Shown: one piece after another, positions 36,401 through 45,277 of the stretch
Position numbering within the stretch: position 1 is the first letter of the stretch
How the letters are laid out: each line of letters opens with the position of its first letter
NCBI GenBank assembly: GCA_017591395.1
Contig: WEDG01000755.1
Coordinates: 62,001 to 126,000, forward strand
Origin: Schistocephalus solidus
Lineage: Eukaryota > Platyhelminthes > Cestoda > Diphyllobothriidea > Diphyllobothriidae
Direction: 5' to 3'
Length of the DNA stretch: 64,000 nucleotides
Made by a program: the position numbers and the translations under genes
The notes under the pieces: generated by a model
Told to the model about the DNA's origin: nothing
Databases searched by the model: none
Seen by the model: the letters and a program-made list of their open reading frames with translations, nothing else

Positions 36401-39149
36401 CAGTTTACGGTTCATGATCTGCCGAAATTTCGCTCTTAATAAACTCGAATGAAATCACAGCTGGACAAATCAGGTTTCAGAGCGTTACTCTGAGCAATGT
36501 TAGGAACCCACGTTCAGTGTGGCGAAGGCGTTCAAAAAACTTAAAAAACTGAAAACCACGCGAATTTCGACATTCCGCGGACCTGTAGGAAATTACTAAG
36601 GTTACCAACTACCAGCAAGTGGAAGGGTTCCTGAAACCCAAGATCGGAGATGGCTAACACTGACCACAAACGAATGCTTCTAAAGGCTACGGCAATCAAC
36701 TCATATTCAAAGTCTCAGCTGACTTTATTGGACACGTCCACGCAGACCTGATTTTGAAAAAAACATCGGTCGAATCTTCCTTAATATTCCGCATTGCGTC
36801 CGTAAGTTCCGGAGCCGGATCGACAGGAGTGGACATCTCCGTGTACAGAGCAATGCAATCAGTACTGCACTCGGAACGTATGTTATCACCATAGTTTACA
36901 AAAGTTCAAATCTGCCGCACTTTTAAGGAACAGGATAGGATTGGGTTCGGTGGCACTTTCAATTTTATTGTAACGCCGACCACAAAAACACTACCAGTCA
37001 CTAAAAAATAACGAAAATTCGCTATTAATTACGCTGGGCAAACTATTGTAACAATAAATTAGTAAGTAAAATAAAAACGGAAGGTTCCAGAATTTACAGC
37101 ATTAATCGGGGCATTTATATTTGTTGGCTACCTGGTAGAGTCGGGATGTAACGCACAGGACGGGTAGAAATAAATACCGTATGTGAATTGTATGCTCGAA
37201 GATTTTCAGGTAACAGCCGTGATGGATGATGGGTCAGCGGCCAAAAAATACAAAGGCAATGAGACAGTACAAAGTGGGCCAAACGGAAGTGACAATAAAG
37301 TTGTATCTAATCGAAATTCAGAGACATGAAAATAGTGCTGTGACGACATTCAAAAGCCTTGCCAAAATGGGTGAGTCGCTAACCTTTGTAACACATCTGC
37401 ACAGTGGGGTTTCGAGACGTTTCTTGGATCTTCGAAGTTCCGGGAAGCAGAAGAATGGCTGGCAGAGTGACCAAAGGCTGAAAAAGTCTCGTTTCAAATC
37501 CCCAATGCGATTCGCAGCCTGGTTGGGCGAATCGGAGACCAACTGTTTCTCCGATTTTTGTCTAATAATAATGGTAGAAAATTACAATATTATCAACTTT
37601 GGCGAAAGGGATAAGTACTCGTAAGTGTAAACACCTGTGTTAGTATTGTAAGGTTTATCGTATTTGATAAAACTTATCGTTTTGTACACACTTCGAATGC
37701 ACAAAGAAAGCACTGCGGACCTCAAAAACTTACAATTAGCAAACCCGATTCGTTCAAATAAAGCATTCTATCATGTGACGGGATCGAGGAGTTGTGCGCA
37801 GGTGTATTGTCTGCTAAAAAATTTAACGTCTTCAGCGTTAAATAGCGATGTTGGGCCTGACTTATCGGGCTTATAGATTAATAGGAGCAGCAAAAACCAG
37901 CGTTGCATTGCCAAACCGATTCGTTGTATCGGAGATAAAAACCCAACAACCGCAGTTGAAATGGCACTTCTGGGAGACATCAAACGGTAAGACGACGAAA
38001 GAAATTGTATAACATTAAAACTTAGATTCAAATGCGACAAAAAAACTATCCGAATGTTGAGTATTCATGGCGTATGGGCTATCAATCCGGTAAGTTGGAA
38101 TGCATATACACTGAGGCGCAAAAACATCGCTGCTAGAATGCTAAGACGGTCAAATGAAAAATCAGAGGATGAACTCAAAAGCACCGGCAATATGCATTTG
38201 CGAATATCAACATAAGTAAGGTCTGGGGACCCGTTTCAGCTCGTTCGTTTTATCTCCATATTTACGAAGAAGTATGGTGGCAAGTTACAACGCCTAAATG
38301 ATCGCTTTTCCTAACAATAACGTATGAGTACCTAAACTGGACCCAATCAGGGTTTTCATGTTGAAATTCCTTTTAAAAAATTAAATAATGGTCACTAGAG
38401 GAAAGTGTAAAGCCATCGAAATAGTGTTGCAAACACTCTATACAAATGTGGCTACTGATAGGACAATGCAAGTTTCATATTTGATAGTAGGTGGTTATAT
38501 TTTTATAAATTTATTGCGAGTGATTGTGCGAGCAAAAACAAATGAGAGCAGCAAGGCGTATGAACATTAAAAAAGTTCAGAAAATTGGTTACTGAGAAGA
38601 TGTGCAAGAAAAGCCTGCAAGAACTCACCTGCTCTGAGTTGTGCAAGCTTTTGAACTACCTAAACCAGTGGACTGCAAGTTAGCGAGAATTTCAGGATTG
38701 AAAAGTGACTGTCGGACTAGTCGGAAGGCATCCGAATGTAAAAAATCCAGAAAGTAACTTCGCGCAAGTTTATTCTGAATATCCATTTGAGCAGCATCGA
38801 AAAGGGAACGCAGCACGGGAAGCTTTTTATCACAGCCGACATTTTTATGGTGTGCGTGAGAGTAAAGCGTCAGAGTTGAGCGTATTTCCCTTTTCGTAGA
38901 TTCATTGACAGGAACAGACGACGCGGCATCGGTCCGGATATATGTCCTGTAGATGGCCTTGGCAACTTGAAGCAATTTAAGTTGATCATCGCCATCAATT
39001 ATGGATCTAAATCCTTTGCATGCAAACCAAAAGTCCAGGAGGTGCCCAGAAGAAAAGCGAGTGGAGAGAAAGTCATGAAAGAGTTGAACTCCCTCGGAGT
39101 CGTTGAGTAAGGAATCCAGCTGCTCACCAATATGATGTTGAATTTCCAT
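5413..39149 (-). CDS. AXIN: Axin orthologue (four-exon gene model)
   Basis: Axin is the cytoplasmic scaffold of the beta-catenin destruction complex in Wnt signalling. It binds APC through its RGS domain, GSK3 and beta-catenin through its middle, and Dishevelled or itself through the C-terminal DIX domain. The model joins 39149-38629, 20533-19205, 7559-7221 and 5539-5413 on the minus strand. Donors are gtgagt, gtgagt and gtgatt; acceptors end in tag, cag and cag. Phases match at every junction and the joined frame is 2316 nt, 771 residues plus stop (human AXIN1 is about 860). Order is RGS (about residues 10-150), GSK3-binding helix (about 255-287), beta-catenin-binding helix (about 373-386) and DIX (about 650-771), the family order. 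The start is the ATG at 39149; an upstream coding exon cannot be excluded, because a possible acceptor (ttttgag) lies at 39157 and known Axins carry an N-terminal extension before RGS. The exon 2 acceptor could be at 20533 or 20539. Oddities are the long introns and an insertion in DIX. Confidence 0.88.
5540..7220 (-). other. Axin intron 3
   Basis: This 1681-bp intron is bounded by gtgatt and ctctcag. It contains scattered CpG- and GCC-triplet-rich DNA (about 5.88-6.4 kb) but no recognisable exon or mobile element. Confidence 0.8.
7221..7559 (-). CDS. AXIN: Axin exon with first half of DIX domain
   Basis: This exon codes for a Ser/Thr-rich linker and the first half of the DIX domain, which polymerises head to tail and recruits Dishevelled. 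[17 protein letters not shown] corresponds to Axin VAYYFCGEPIPYRT (first two strands), and [17 protein letters not shown] to VTLGQFKELLTKKGSYR (helix 1). Between them sit about 47 residues rich in Ser, Thr, Asp and Ala where vertebrate Axin has about six. The acceptor has a T-rich tract and ends ttttgcag at 7560. The donor is CG|gtgatt, and the split Arg codon is completed by the T that opens the last exon. Confidence 0.9.
8895..8965 (+). repeat. tRNA-Cys-like fragment, possible SINE head
   Basis: The words GATGGCTCAGTG, TTAGA and GACCTTGCAGTC fall in the order of a tRNA D-arm and anticodon arm, with GCA in the anticodon position as in tRNA-Cys. No convincing T-arm (GGTTCGA) or acceptor pairing follows, so it is not a functional tRNA gene. 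A tRNA-derived SINE relic is the likeliest reading. Confidence 0.35.
9268..9335 (+). repeat. B-family repeat, short partial copy
   Basis: The stretch gggatgccataaaggccaaa and the following bases match the B repeat at 31.07 kb (gggagtgccataaaggctaaa). The copy is short and diverged. Confidence 0.5.
10359..10730 (+). repeat. A-family interspersed repeat
   Basis: The copy starts at a CGACAGTTCGACC-like word, runs through GATGTCCACCGTATGCTCCA, ACCGCACTCTC, CCTGAGCCCGGTGTCAAGAC and ATGTTCGGCATTTGTTAT, and ends GTTTAGGGGGCAC followed by a short CA tract. It is about 370 bp, the same layout as the other A copies, with no protein-coding potential. Confidence 0.85.
10866..11235 (+). repeat. A-family interspersed repeat
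   Basis: A full copy in the same orientation as the one at 10.36 kb, about 130 bp downstream of it. It runs from CGACAGTTCGACCGTC to GTTTAGGGGGCAC. Confidence 0.88.
11247..11325 (+). repeat. A-family repeat, truncated copy ending in CA-rich tract
   Basis: It begins CGACAGTTCGACCGTCGTAG directly after the previous copy and breaks off at GGTGACTTGC, where a CA-rich stretch starts. This arrangement suggests tandem joining at the CA tract. Confidence 0.8.
12018..12096 (+). repeat. Degenerate telomere-like GGTTAG/GGTTAA array
   Basis: The stretch is made of variants of GGTTAGG, GGGTTA and GGTTAAG. It resembles the TTAGGG telomere repeat of flatworms but is imperfect, so it is interstitial. A C-rich counterpart lies at 15.2 kb in the opposite orientation. 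Confidence 0.6.
13873..13928. repeat. (GGA)n microsatellite
   Basis: About 18 nearly perfect GAG/GGA triplets. The poly-Arg, poly-Gly and similar open frames here are artefacts of the repeat. Confidence 0.95.
15183..15380 (-). repeat. Degenerate telomere-like array (C-rich strand on plus)
   Basis: Many variants of CCTAA, CCTTAA, CTTAA and CCCTA occur at loose 6-7 base spacing, giving a TTAGG-like minus strand. It is more diverged than the array at 12.0 kb and faces it across about 3 kb. Confidence 0.5.
16460..17965 (-). mobile_element. Old antisense LINE relic (endonuclease and RT pieces)
   Basis: Read on the minus strand, [15 protein letters not shown] followed by GAERNKFY (near 17.9 kb) matches the endonuclease segment [24 protein letters not shown] of the LINE at 22.6 kb. 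[18 protein letters not shown] (near 17.75 kb) matches [37 protein letters not shown] (near 16.72 kb) matches the RT catalytic block [20 protein letters not shown], with FADD changed to FTDD. An SHLGST word then matches the YLGSTMSR block. It is the same family, far more decayed, with most of RT missing and an A-repeat fragment inside. Confidence 0.62.
17030..17220 (-). repeat. A-family repeat, diverged partial copy in reverse orientation
   Basis: Words such as CTCCAGTCTTCTTGGCTCTA, GGCCCAGGTGGGGGAG and GGTGGACATCGTCGGACTAT are the reverse complement of the A repeat. It is inserted in the antisense LINE relic. Confidence 0.7.
18720..18740. repeat. (TA)n microsatellite
   Basis: A pure TA tract of about ten units. 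Confidence 0.9.
19205..20533 (-). CDS. AXIN: Axin exon with GSK3- and beta-catenin-binding regions
   Basis: This large exon codes for about 443 mostly low-complexity residues. Two conserved islands identify it. The first is [19 protein letters not shown], which matches the Axin GSK3-interaction helix (D-P-x-x-F-x-x-x-L-x-x-R-L-E-x-V). The second is [10 protein letters not shown], which matches the Axin beta-catenin-binding helix (ESILDEHVQRV in vertebrates). Their order and spacing agree with Axin. The rest is rich in Ser, Pro, Gly and Gln, with a run of six glycines and many SP/SxxxS sites suited to GSK3/CK1 phosphorylation (inference). The exon begins one base into a codon after ctgtag and ends with CA before gtgagttg, which completes a Gln codon with the first base of the next exon. 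Confidence 0.86.
21633..21663. repeat. (GT)n microsatellite next to A repeat
   Basis: About 15 GT units directly before a reverse-oriented A copy. Confidence 0.95.
21664..21907 (-). repeat. A-family repeat, reverse orientation, flanked by (GT)n on both sides
   Basis: It runs from the reverse complement of the CCGCCCCTAGGCGTG block to the reverse complement of CGACAGTTCGACC, where a second GT tract begins. The distal third of the repeat is missing. Confidence 0.88.
21908..21984. repeat. (GT)n microsatellite at the end of an A repeat
   Basis: About 38 GT units starting exactly where the A repeat word CGACAGTT ends, as at 27.38 kb. In the opposite orientation, A copies carry CA tracts at this same place. 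Confidence 0.96.
22575..23395 (+). pseudogene. LINE APE-type endonuclease segment, frameshifted
   Basis: Motifs of the exonuclease III/APE family appear in order: AAWNVRSL (N motif), ALSETR (E motif), [15 protein letters not shown] (D/N motif) and, after a frame change near 23.16 kb, LLDYVLVRR and DGWTDHRLV (SDH-like motif). The catalytic residues are present but the frame is broken. The part up to 23.16 kb is one open frame; the rest is in another. Confidence 0.88.
23460..25572 (+). pseudogene. LINE reverse transcriptase and downstream conserved domain, frameshifted
   Basis: RT blocks are in order: [20 protein letters not shown] (24.07 kb), [64 protein letters not shown] (motif A), [20 protein letters not shown] (motif B) and [12 protein letters not shown] (motif C with the catalytic DD). 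[20 protein letters not shown] and LLYGAETWT follow, then [17 protein letters not shown]. Frame breaks occur near 24.03, 25.02 and 25.48 kb. Motif A and C aspartates are intact, so decay is recent compared with the relic at 16.5 kb. Confidence 0.92.
25600..26517 (+). pseudogene. LINE C-terminal C2H2 zinc-finger segment, frameshifted
   Basis: About five finger units lie in three frames: [20 protein letters not shown] (25.71 kb, last ligand Cys), [20 protein letters not shown] (25.99 kb), a finger with [12 protein letters not shown] (26.14 kb), [20 protein letters not shown] (26.31 kb) and [20 protein letters not shown] (26.44 kb). The spacing is C-x2-C-x12-H-x3/4-H/C, that of C2H2 nucleic-acid-binding fingers. 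Linkers are Thr/Pro-rich. In place of the usual LINE CCHC knuckle, such fingers may bind element RNA or target DNA (inference). Confidence 0.85.
26598..27147 (-). repeat. B-family repeat, reverse orientation, two tandem sub-copies
   Basis: Two related blocks (26.60-26.94 and 26.95-27.15 kb) each contain ATCACGGTG, AAACCGTGGCT or AAAGCCGTGGCT, a GTGTGT stretch and GAGTGGCTGACYRG. They are the reverse complement of the block at 31.05-31.63 kb. The second sub-copy runs into the reverse A copy at 27.15 kb through GGGATCCGAGCCAGGTGTGG. Confidence 0.8.
27148..27384 (-). repeat. A-family repeat, reverse orientation
   Basis: It contains GGCACGCCCAGGGGCGGC, CTTCTTGACTCTGTCTTGAC and GGTGGACCTCGTCG, the reverse complement of A, and ends in a GT tract. 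Confidence 0.88.
27385..27450. repeat. (GT)n microsatellite at the end of an A repeat
   Basis: A pure GT tract of 33 units adjoining the A repeat at the same boundary as at 21.9 kb. Confidence 0.96.
27465..27990. promoter_or_regulatory. CpG-rich patch inside Axin intron 1
   Basis: This stretch is clearly richer in CG dinucleotides (gcgcggcgcgcgg, cgcacgcacgcacacgcg) than the surrounding intron. It may be an unmethylated or promoter-like region, for example an internal Axin promoter or a non-coding exon. No TATA box, initiator or recognised coding exon was found, so the regulatory role is a guess. Confidence 0.2.
29711..31048 (+). repeat. Head-to-tail tandem array of four A-family repeats
   Basis: Copies start near 29715, 30075, 30417 and 30817, each at a CGA(C/T/A)AGTTCGACCGTC word just after a CA-rich or GGGGGCAC end of the previous copy. 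Units are about 342-400 bp. The second copy lacks about 35 bp (it jumps from GGTGACTTGCG to CTGCATCTACC). The last copy is joined to a B repeat through ACACCTGGCTCGGATCCCAC. No coding potential was seen. Confidence 0.88.
31049..31632 (+). repeat. B-family repeat, forward orientation, two sub-copies
   Basis: It starts CTGGCTCGGATCCCACGAAG and contains AGGAGCCATTGCAGCCTGAC and CACGGCTTTTAGCGCACCGT. A second, diverged sub-copy (about 31.48-31.63 kb) repeats AGGAGCCATCGCAGCCTGAC and ends CACCCCGTGATATT. The same composite occurs inverted at 26.6-27.15 kb, so A and B travel together. Confidence 0.8.
38629..39149 (-). CDS. AXIN: Axin exon with RGS domain
   Basis: This exon codes for the RGS-like domain that binds APC repeats in Axins. 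Residues resembling the Axin signature include [14 protein letters not shown] at the start, [13 protein letters not shown] in the core helix, [10 protein letters not shown], and [12 protein letters not shown] close to the Axin FDQAQTEIQ motif. The exon ends with two bases (AG) before a strong gtgagt donor, which fits the phase of the next exon. The first ATG in frame is at 39149; sequence just upstream (ttttgag at 39157) could instead be a splice acceptor, so the N-terminus is uncertain. A loop of about 15 residues rich in Ser, Asn and His in the second half of the domain is longer than in vertebrate Axins. Confidence 0.88.
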
Positions 39150-39156
39150 TTGAAAA

Positions 39157-40199
39157 CTCAAAAGGTAAAAAGCAGGAGGAGTTCAAGAATTCAAAAGATC
39201 GAAATCATTGAACGAAAAATAACGCAACACCTGCGCAGAAACACAAGTTTTCGAACCGTGAAGCGGTAACATTAAGAAAACGCGGTACAGAGTGAAGCAC
39301 TACCTTTTAAAACAATTGGTAAATTAAAACAGAAATATCAACTCTATTGGTAAACTTTTTCATTTTCAAAGTTCCGAGAAACATTTATGCTAAAAGCAGA
39401 ACAGAATACTTTATTGCTAAGTTTGAAAGTAATTTGCAGTGATAGTTTTCTAATCCTAGCATTAAACCCGAATTTGCCCGGAATCCATCGCATTGCGGTA
39501 TTCATCGTGACGTCTTGTGAAACTTTTACTCTATTGTTAAAAAAGAACTGTTCTTTTGGTTAACTTATCAACATTCAGAAAATCTCCGTTAGATAAATGG
39601 ATGTATATATGAAACGTACTATAATGCATCTTCATTCAATACACTGACGGAAAATTAGGTATTGGTAACTTTCGGCTTTTTGAAAGAACTAAACAAATTA
39701 CCATGATTTTGCTCGATAAGTACACCAACTTAGTCTTTTCGGTTACTTTACTGACTACTTGAACATATTATGTGATCACAGACCTTAAAATGACAGAATA
39801 CAGAGCAAACATTTTCAAATAAACATCAAATAAACGTTTTAATTTCCACAATTTGTTGTATTATTTTTGTGGTCTGGATATAAATATTTGTACTGATAAA
39901 TTTTTAACAGTTTTCAATCCACTTATTTATCGTTTTATGCCCGTAAGAAAATAATAAAAGTCACGGATTAGGTTTACCTTCCTTTATCTTATCGCCATAG
40001 TTTACTTAAACTCTAGGGTCGATTACATCTGCAAAAAGCCATTAACGATCTGTCCTTGATTCGACATTTTTTGAGCAAGCTTCAAGGCTGTCTGAAGAAA
40101 AATGGCTAGCTGATGTGGTCAACGTGCTCGAAAACCTTTTTTAAAATGTCATGAGTTTTTCACATACAGTAAGAACACATAGAACACAGAGAACTAATT
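39157..40199. other. AT-rich flank upstream of the Axin RGS exon
   Basis: No coding exon was recognised. If the ATG at 39149 is the true start, the 5' UTR and promoter should lie here. A polypyrimidine-like stretch before 39157 on the minus strand also allows a splice acceptor, which would put the true first exon further upstream. Confidence 0.4.
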
Positions 40200-42285
40200 C
40201 GTAAGCAATTAATGCATCTGAAAAACTCGCACTCTTCGGGGACTGACGGTAATCCAAACTCAGTTATTGAGAGAGTGCCAAGCTTTCCCCGATTGCTTAG
40301 CCATGTATTATCTGCATGTCTTTTAAACGGATTCTTTCCTGACTCATGGAAGACATCTATTATTCTTCCTGTCTTCAAGTCGGGATCTCTTTCGGACGTA
40401 AATAATTATCGAGGTGTTCACAAAACCCCCGCTCTAGCAAAACTTCCTGAAAAAATTATTTTTAATCAAATTCTCGACTTTGGATTAGAAAATAAGCTCA
40501 TAAGCGACTCGCAATATGGATTTCTACCTGGGAGATCATGCGAAGTGTGTCACTTAGATTTTCTTAACCTCGTCACTTCCCTTCGTAATGAGCAACAGTC
40601 AGTGGTTGTGATCTACTTTTGACCTGAGCAAAACCTTTGAAAAGGTACCGCACAGACGTCTTCTGGTGAATCTGGAAGCCCTCGGCATCCGGTCTCCTCT
40701 CCTTAACTTCATTGGTTCCTACTTGTCTAACCGCAGCCAGAAGGTCTTAGTAGGTAATAGCTACTCGACGTCTCAGCCGATCACGAGTGGCGTTTTTCAA
40801 GGCACGGTTCTTGGTCCCCTTCTCTTTATTTTATACATAAACGAAATTTAAACTTTACGCACAAATTCACAAAATTTCGTTTATGCTGATGATCTCAAGT
40901 ACATTTATTCATTTTCTAAAGACACTGCCAATAGTTGCGTTGATAAAATCAACACTGATCTACTTCTGCTCTCATATTAATGCTCTAATTGGCAGATGGA
41001 ATATTCTCTATCAAAAAGTAATTGCATGGGTTTTGGTCCCGCAAGCTTCCTGGACCCCTAGTATTTCAAAAAAGTACACTTTTAGAACGATCAACCATAA
41101 AAGACTTAGGTCTAAGTTACACGAATAAGCTAGCATGATCGCCTCATGCAGATCAAAGTTCTGCAAAGGCTGCACAGAAATGTGGTTTAATATCACAAAA
41201 TTTCTTCCTTTCGGAAATAAAGTTAAACATGTACCGCGTGTTTGTTCTTCCTATCCTAGAATACTGCTGTCCCGTCTTTGGGCTGATAACGCCACTGACC
41301 GCAGTAAGATTGAAAAAGTTCTGAGGGTTTTTACTCGAAGACTATTTTATCTTCCTGGATCCAGTATCTTATATACGGATAGATGCCAGTTAACACACAT
41401 TAAATTTCTCTGGGATCGAAGACTCGAAGCCGATCTCTGCTTCCTGTTTCGCGTTAACTCTAGCCCAAATCTCCCACAAATTAACGCTCCCGCTCCGGTA
41501 GATCGACCCTATGCCACTCGTAATTCCTTCATGATCATTTCACCACCCCTTAGCTCCATAACTAATCGTTCTCAGTTTTTTGCCTCCAAATATGCTTTCA
41601 TCTGGAGTAATCTTCCACTGCAAATTAGGTTGTCGTCTACATTAGCTATTTTCAAAACCAAATTATGCAAACATTTAACTTCGGAAGATATAAAGTCCTT
41701 ATTGTTTGTTTACTTCCTAAACTCGAAAATTTTGGATTTCGAAAAGGGTCTTCCAGGTATTTGAGGCAGCTCCCTTGATATAATATTGGTCCCTAATTAT
41801 ATTTCCATCATCCTCTGCAGAGTCAATCTTTGCATTCACTTTGTTTCCCCCCCCTTTTAAACTAACATCGCCAACTCTTGACAACCTTGATACCTTCCTC
41901 AAATTTCGCAACCCCGTAGATGGTCTCCAGGTTCCATTTGATGATCAAGGCGGGTTCTGATGGTTTTGCCTCTTTGATTGGTGGCCTATGCAGTCAGCAA
42001 GGTCACATCTCGATGATGATCTCATGACCTCCACTGTCCCCTCTTCGTTTTGACCATGGTGTTCACGATGGTTTCCTCCTCTCTCATCTCCACTGGTGGT
42101 TTTCAAAATGGCAAATCGTTCTGAATCGGATATGCCTACCATATTATTCATTTCTGCTGTTAATATGGCTGCTCACATAGTGCAGCAATTATCCACTTTG
42201 TATTTATTTATACCGCGATACTAAGGTTTTAAATAACGGGGCTCTCTGGGCCTTAAATATACAATTTATTTATTTATTATCTATT
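40200..42285 (+). mobile_element. 5'-truncated CR1/Jockey-like LINE, RT and C-terminal part
   Basis: RT blocks are in order: SSGTDGNPNSVI, FFPDSWKTSIILPVFKSGS, NNYRGV, SDSQYGFLPGRSC, a frame change at 40.62 kb, DLSKTFEKVPHRRLLVNLEA, SGVFQGTVLGPLLFILYINE, a stop at 40.85 kb, then FVYADDLKYIYSFSKDTANS with the catalytic YADD. The C-terminal block has RLFYLPGS and RRLEADLCFLFRV (41.3-41.5 kb). The endonuclease is missing. The 3' end has an (ATTT)n-type stretch at 42.26-42.28 kb. Motif A reads SKTFEKV, with its first aspartate kept. Frame breaks make it inactive. Confidence 0.85.
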
Positions 42286-42299
42286 AATATAGAAACGTG

Positions 42300-42625
42300 G
42301 TTCCCCATCCTTCGAGACGCTCTTGAATGTCCCATTGTTAATGACAAGTCAACGGCTGCAAATTATACCGATCCTCTTCCGGCACCCGGGTTCGGATCGG
42401 GTCCGTTCTTGAAACCATGAATTTAACCCACCGGGAGTTAACCGCAACCATTAGTTTTCGTCAATCTCATCGTCCTGGGTCAGATGGCATCCCGGTCAGT
42501 ATTACGAATGTAGCTGCAAATGACATTTTCCGTCCCCACTGCAAAATATAGTTAATCTCGCTCTGGAATGTGGTACTTTCCCCAGTTTGTGGAATAAAAC
42601 GCACATTCTGCCTATCCGTTATGGT
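42300..42625 (+). mobile_element. Second LINE reverse-transcriptase fragment
   Basis: Read in pieces, ISFRQSHRPGSDGIPVSI is followed by VNLALECGTFPSLWNKTHIL. This is the start of a LINE RT domain (PGSDGIP ... FP..W). It lies just beyond the 3' end of the previous element and is too short to classify. Confidence 0.6.
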
Positions 42626-44475
42626 GGTTGGTAACGATCGTCAGCCTCAGCTAATCATAGATGCTGTCGAAATTAATGTGCTGTGCATTACTATGGATCT
42701 GCGAATATTACATTCCAACGGTCTTCATCTTTCAGAGCATTATAACCTGATTGTCTCTAACTCAGTGTTATCCTCCGAAATTTTAAACCTATCAATATTA
42801 GAACCTGTCTTTATACAGGTGGTTTCCATGTAGCATTCGGCGCGCTGGTGAGCGGAAGAAAAAAGGATCAGTCCAGCATTTGTTTATCAAAAGATTTTAT
42901 CGAAACAACGTAGCCTGACGCACCGAAAAGGATATGGTCTTACAAAGCTTGATCATTTGTGGTTTCACCCACTACAAAAGGAAGTCTTTTATTGTTCAAT
43001 TTTTTCAAACCTTTGTGCATTTAAACCCCTTACTTTTTTGAAACAGCTTGCCATTCTCGGCGCAACAGTCATCGTGATGTCTTATATTTGTACGTCAGGC
43101 ACGCAAAGTAAGATATCGTCAATTTCTTTCGGTAAATACCATCCTAGTGTGGAATAAGCTACCCCGGAAGATAAAACTTTTGTAAAATTATTCTTTCGGT
43201 TACCAACATCTTCCCCGAATTCTGGGTGCCGACACAATTGAGATTATCTTCCGAATTGACGGAGTATGCGGCTTCTGAGCCTGGTCCAAGTTCTTATCTT
43301 GTGGGCAATGGTGCTGACTTTGCAGCTCACAACAGTGAGCAACCGTTCACCGATTTACGCTTGTCTGGTGCAGAATCCTAGTTTAATGAAAAGGATAGGA
43401 GGCTGAAAACACACTTCACTTTTGCCAAAACTTTCCCATTCTGAAATCTTATCATCGCACATGCCACAGTTTTTCTCCTGAATAACCCCAATTATTGAAA
43501 AACATTAGTATCCATATTTCTTCAAGTTTTTTACTGCTAGCCTAAAACCTACTGCATATTTCTCTTGACACTACGATGATTTATTTCGAGGCCTATAAAA
43601 CCTAATGAACTGCGCTCTTACTTGTGTTCTTGCTTAGGATAAATGCATTTTTATGCATACGTACTTGAGGGTAACCGATGTAGCTCATGATGGCTTTATT
43701 TATGTAGAGTCGAGATTATAAATGCAAGTATATACAGGCAGCATAAAATATAATAATGCGTAAGGTTTATGGAAATATTTGACATCACGTGTGTAGTGTT
43801 TGCGATACATATAAATTGAATTCATGAATTAAAGTTCGTGGCTAGCCGAAAATAGTTTTGCAGTGAGAGCTGTCGGTTATCAAAAATTAAACTATACAAC
43901 TATCAGTTGAACACACCTATGGCATTCAACGTCACTTTTTAGCGTGGGAATGTGTTACACGGTCAAACTATCTGCTGATTGAAAGAAAAAGTACGTTGAT
44001 CCAGATGCGTACATTAGCGTTTGACTTTTTATGGAAGGCCGCGCAGGCGAGTCATATTCGCTAAACCTAAGGAACTCTTTGGATTTCAGAAGACGGGCAT
44101 GTCTGTGGATAATGCCGAATGTCCATACCAGGCTGCACCTCGTTGCTCTAAAGGACAGGTGAAACAAATTAGGGTTTGATAACTCTTTTTTGACTATGAA
44201 CGTGCCTAAGGCCATTAACAAAATTTCTTGCCCGTCGTGGCATAACTGAATTCCTTCTTCCAGAGCGTCCATCCTGAAATAACGTATTCTAACTGCAATC
44301 TATCGAAAGTACGGAAGATGCACACAAAAAATTAGTGAGGAAAAACTATAATAGCACGCATGATCCAGTGCATGGTGCTCGTTGCCTGTTGGCCGACTTT
44401 TTAGGTTTTCGAGAGTAGAGTGAAGCCATTCAGATGCCTATATCTTTGTGTGTCCGATTTTTTCATTAGAGAACA
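42626..44475. other. Region with no recognised gene
   Basis: AT-rich DNA. A minus-strand open frame at 43955-44272 (105 codons, starting MDALEEGIQLCHDGQEIL) is the only one of note; it has no recognised domain and no clear splice context. No repeats were recognised. Confidence 0.4.
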
Positions 44476-45271
44476 ATTCAGTTCAGTTCAATTTATTAAT
44501 TAAAGATATGCGAAAACCGTTTAACTCCTATTGGTTACAAGAGGGTTAATAAAAATAATTGAAACATGAAGAAAATTCAAAAATGTATGGTTTACATATT
44601 TGCATGCGAAAAACAAGCAGCCGTCGGCTTATAGAACCGAGCATACACAAATGACTACTCGCATATTAAGAGTAGTATAATTATATGAAATAAGAGGTTT
44701 GCGAGCAGCTGATGAGTGATAAATTTGGGGTAAGTACCTGCAATGAATTTAATATAATAAATCCGTACACATGCTACTGAAATATAGTAAGTAGGACAAC
44801 AACAATAATAAGTCGATTCAACTGCAACAAGACAAAAGTGTTCGGCCGATATTAGATCAAGAGATCCAGAGTACGCAACCGCGTTTCATAGGGCAATGAG
44901 CCCTGTCTATTCACATGTTTGGTTGCACGCCTTTGAACCTTATCCAGAATACTGAGGTCCTTAGCGGTCCAGGAGCTCAATGCTTGGATAGCGAACTCAA
45001 GTTGTGGTTCCACAAATGTTTGAAAGACTTGAGCGAAGCATTTTTCATTTAAGGCAGAGAAAGCCCGCTTGACAAGGTACAGAATAGGCATCGTTGGCCT
45101 GGCTAACTTTGCGCAATGCAGCGAGGGTTTAAGCAAGACACTCTTACTTCGACTGCTGCAATTATGGGTTATGTTGTAATTTAACGCGAATGATACGCAG
45201 GAAGAAAGTGTGATTACCAAACGGGAGAGGCAAAGCAAGGAAGAAGGAGGTATGAGTGCTAAAAAGCTCAT
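44476..45271 (-). mobile_element. LINE 3' end with (TGAAC)n tail, minus copy
   Basis: The minus strand codes for SLHCAKLARPTMPILYLVKR, then FSALNEKCFAQVFQTFVEPQ and KVQRRATKHV, a region downstream of RT motif C in CR1/Jockey-like LINEs. It closely resembles the plus copy next to it. It ends with the tail TGAACTGAACTGAATTG (44476-44490 on plus). The 5' end is truncated at about 45.27 kb. Confidence 0.78.
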
Positions 45272-45277
45272 GGACGA

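Larger units (their letters stand above)
20534..38628 (-). other. Axin intron 1
   Basis: This 18.1-kb intron lies between the RGS exon and the middle exon. It holds A and B repeats with (GT)n tracts, a near-complete LINE (22.0-26.6 kb), a CpG-rich patch (27.47-28.0 kb) and a tandem A array (29.7-31.05 kb). Nothing was recognised in 20.6-21.6, 28.3-29.7, 31.65-33.0 and 33.6-38.6 kb. GC- and CA-rich patches without motifs occur at 33.0-33.5 and 35.1-35.55 kb. The intron call depends on the Axin model; an unrecognised short exon inside it is possible. Confidence 0.75.

Noticed and set aside
43955..44272. Open frame starting MDALEEGIQLCHDGQEIL on the minus strand
   Set aside because: No recognised domain, no clear splice sites and no supporting context; kept only as a note in the region entry.
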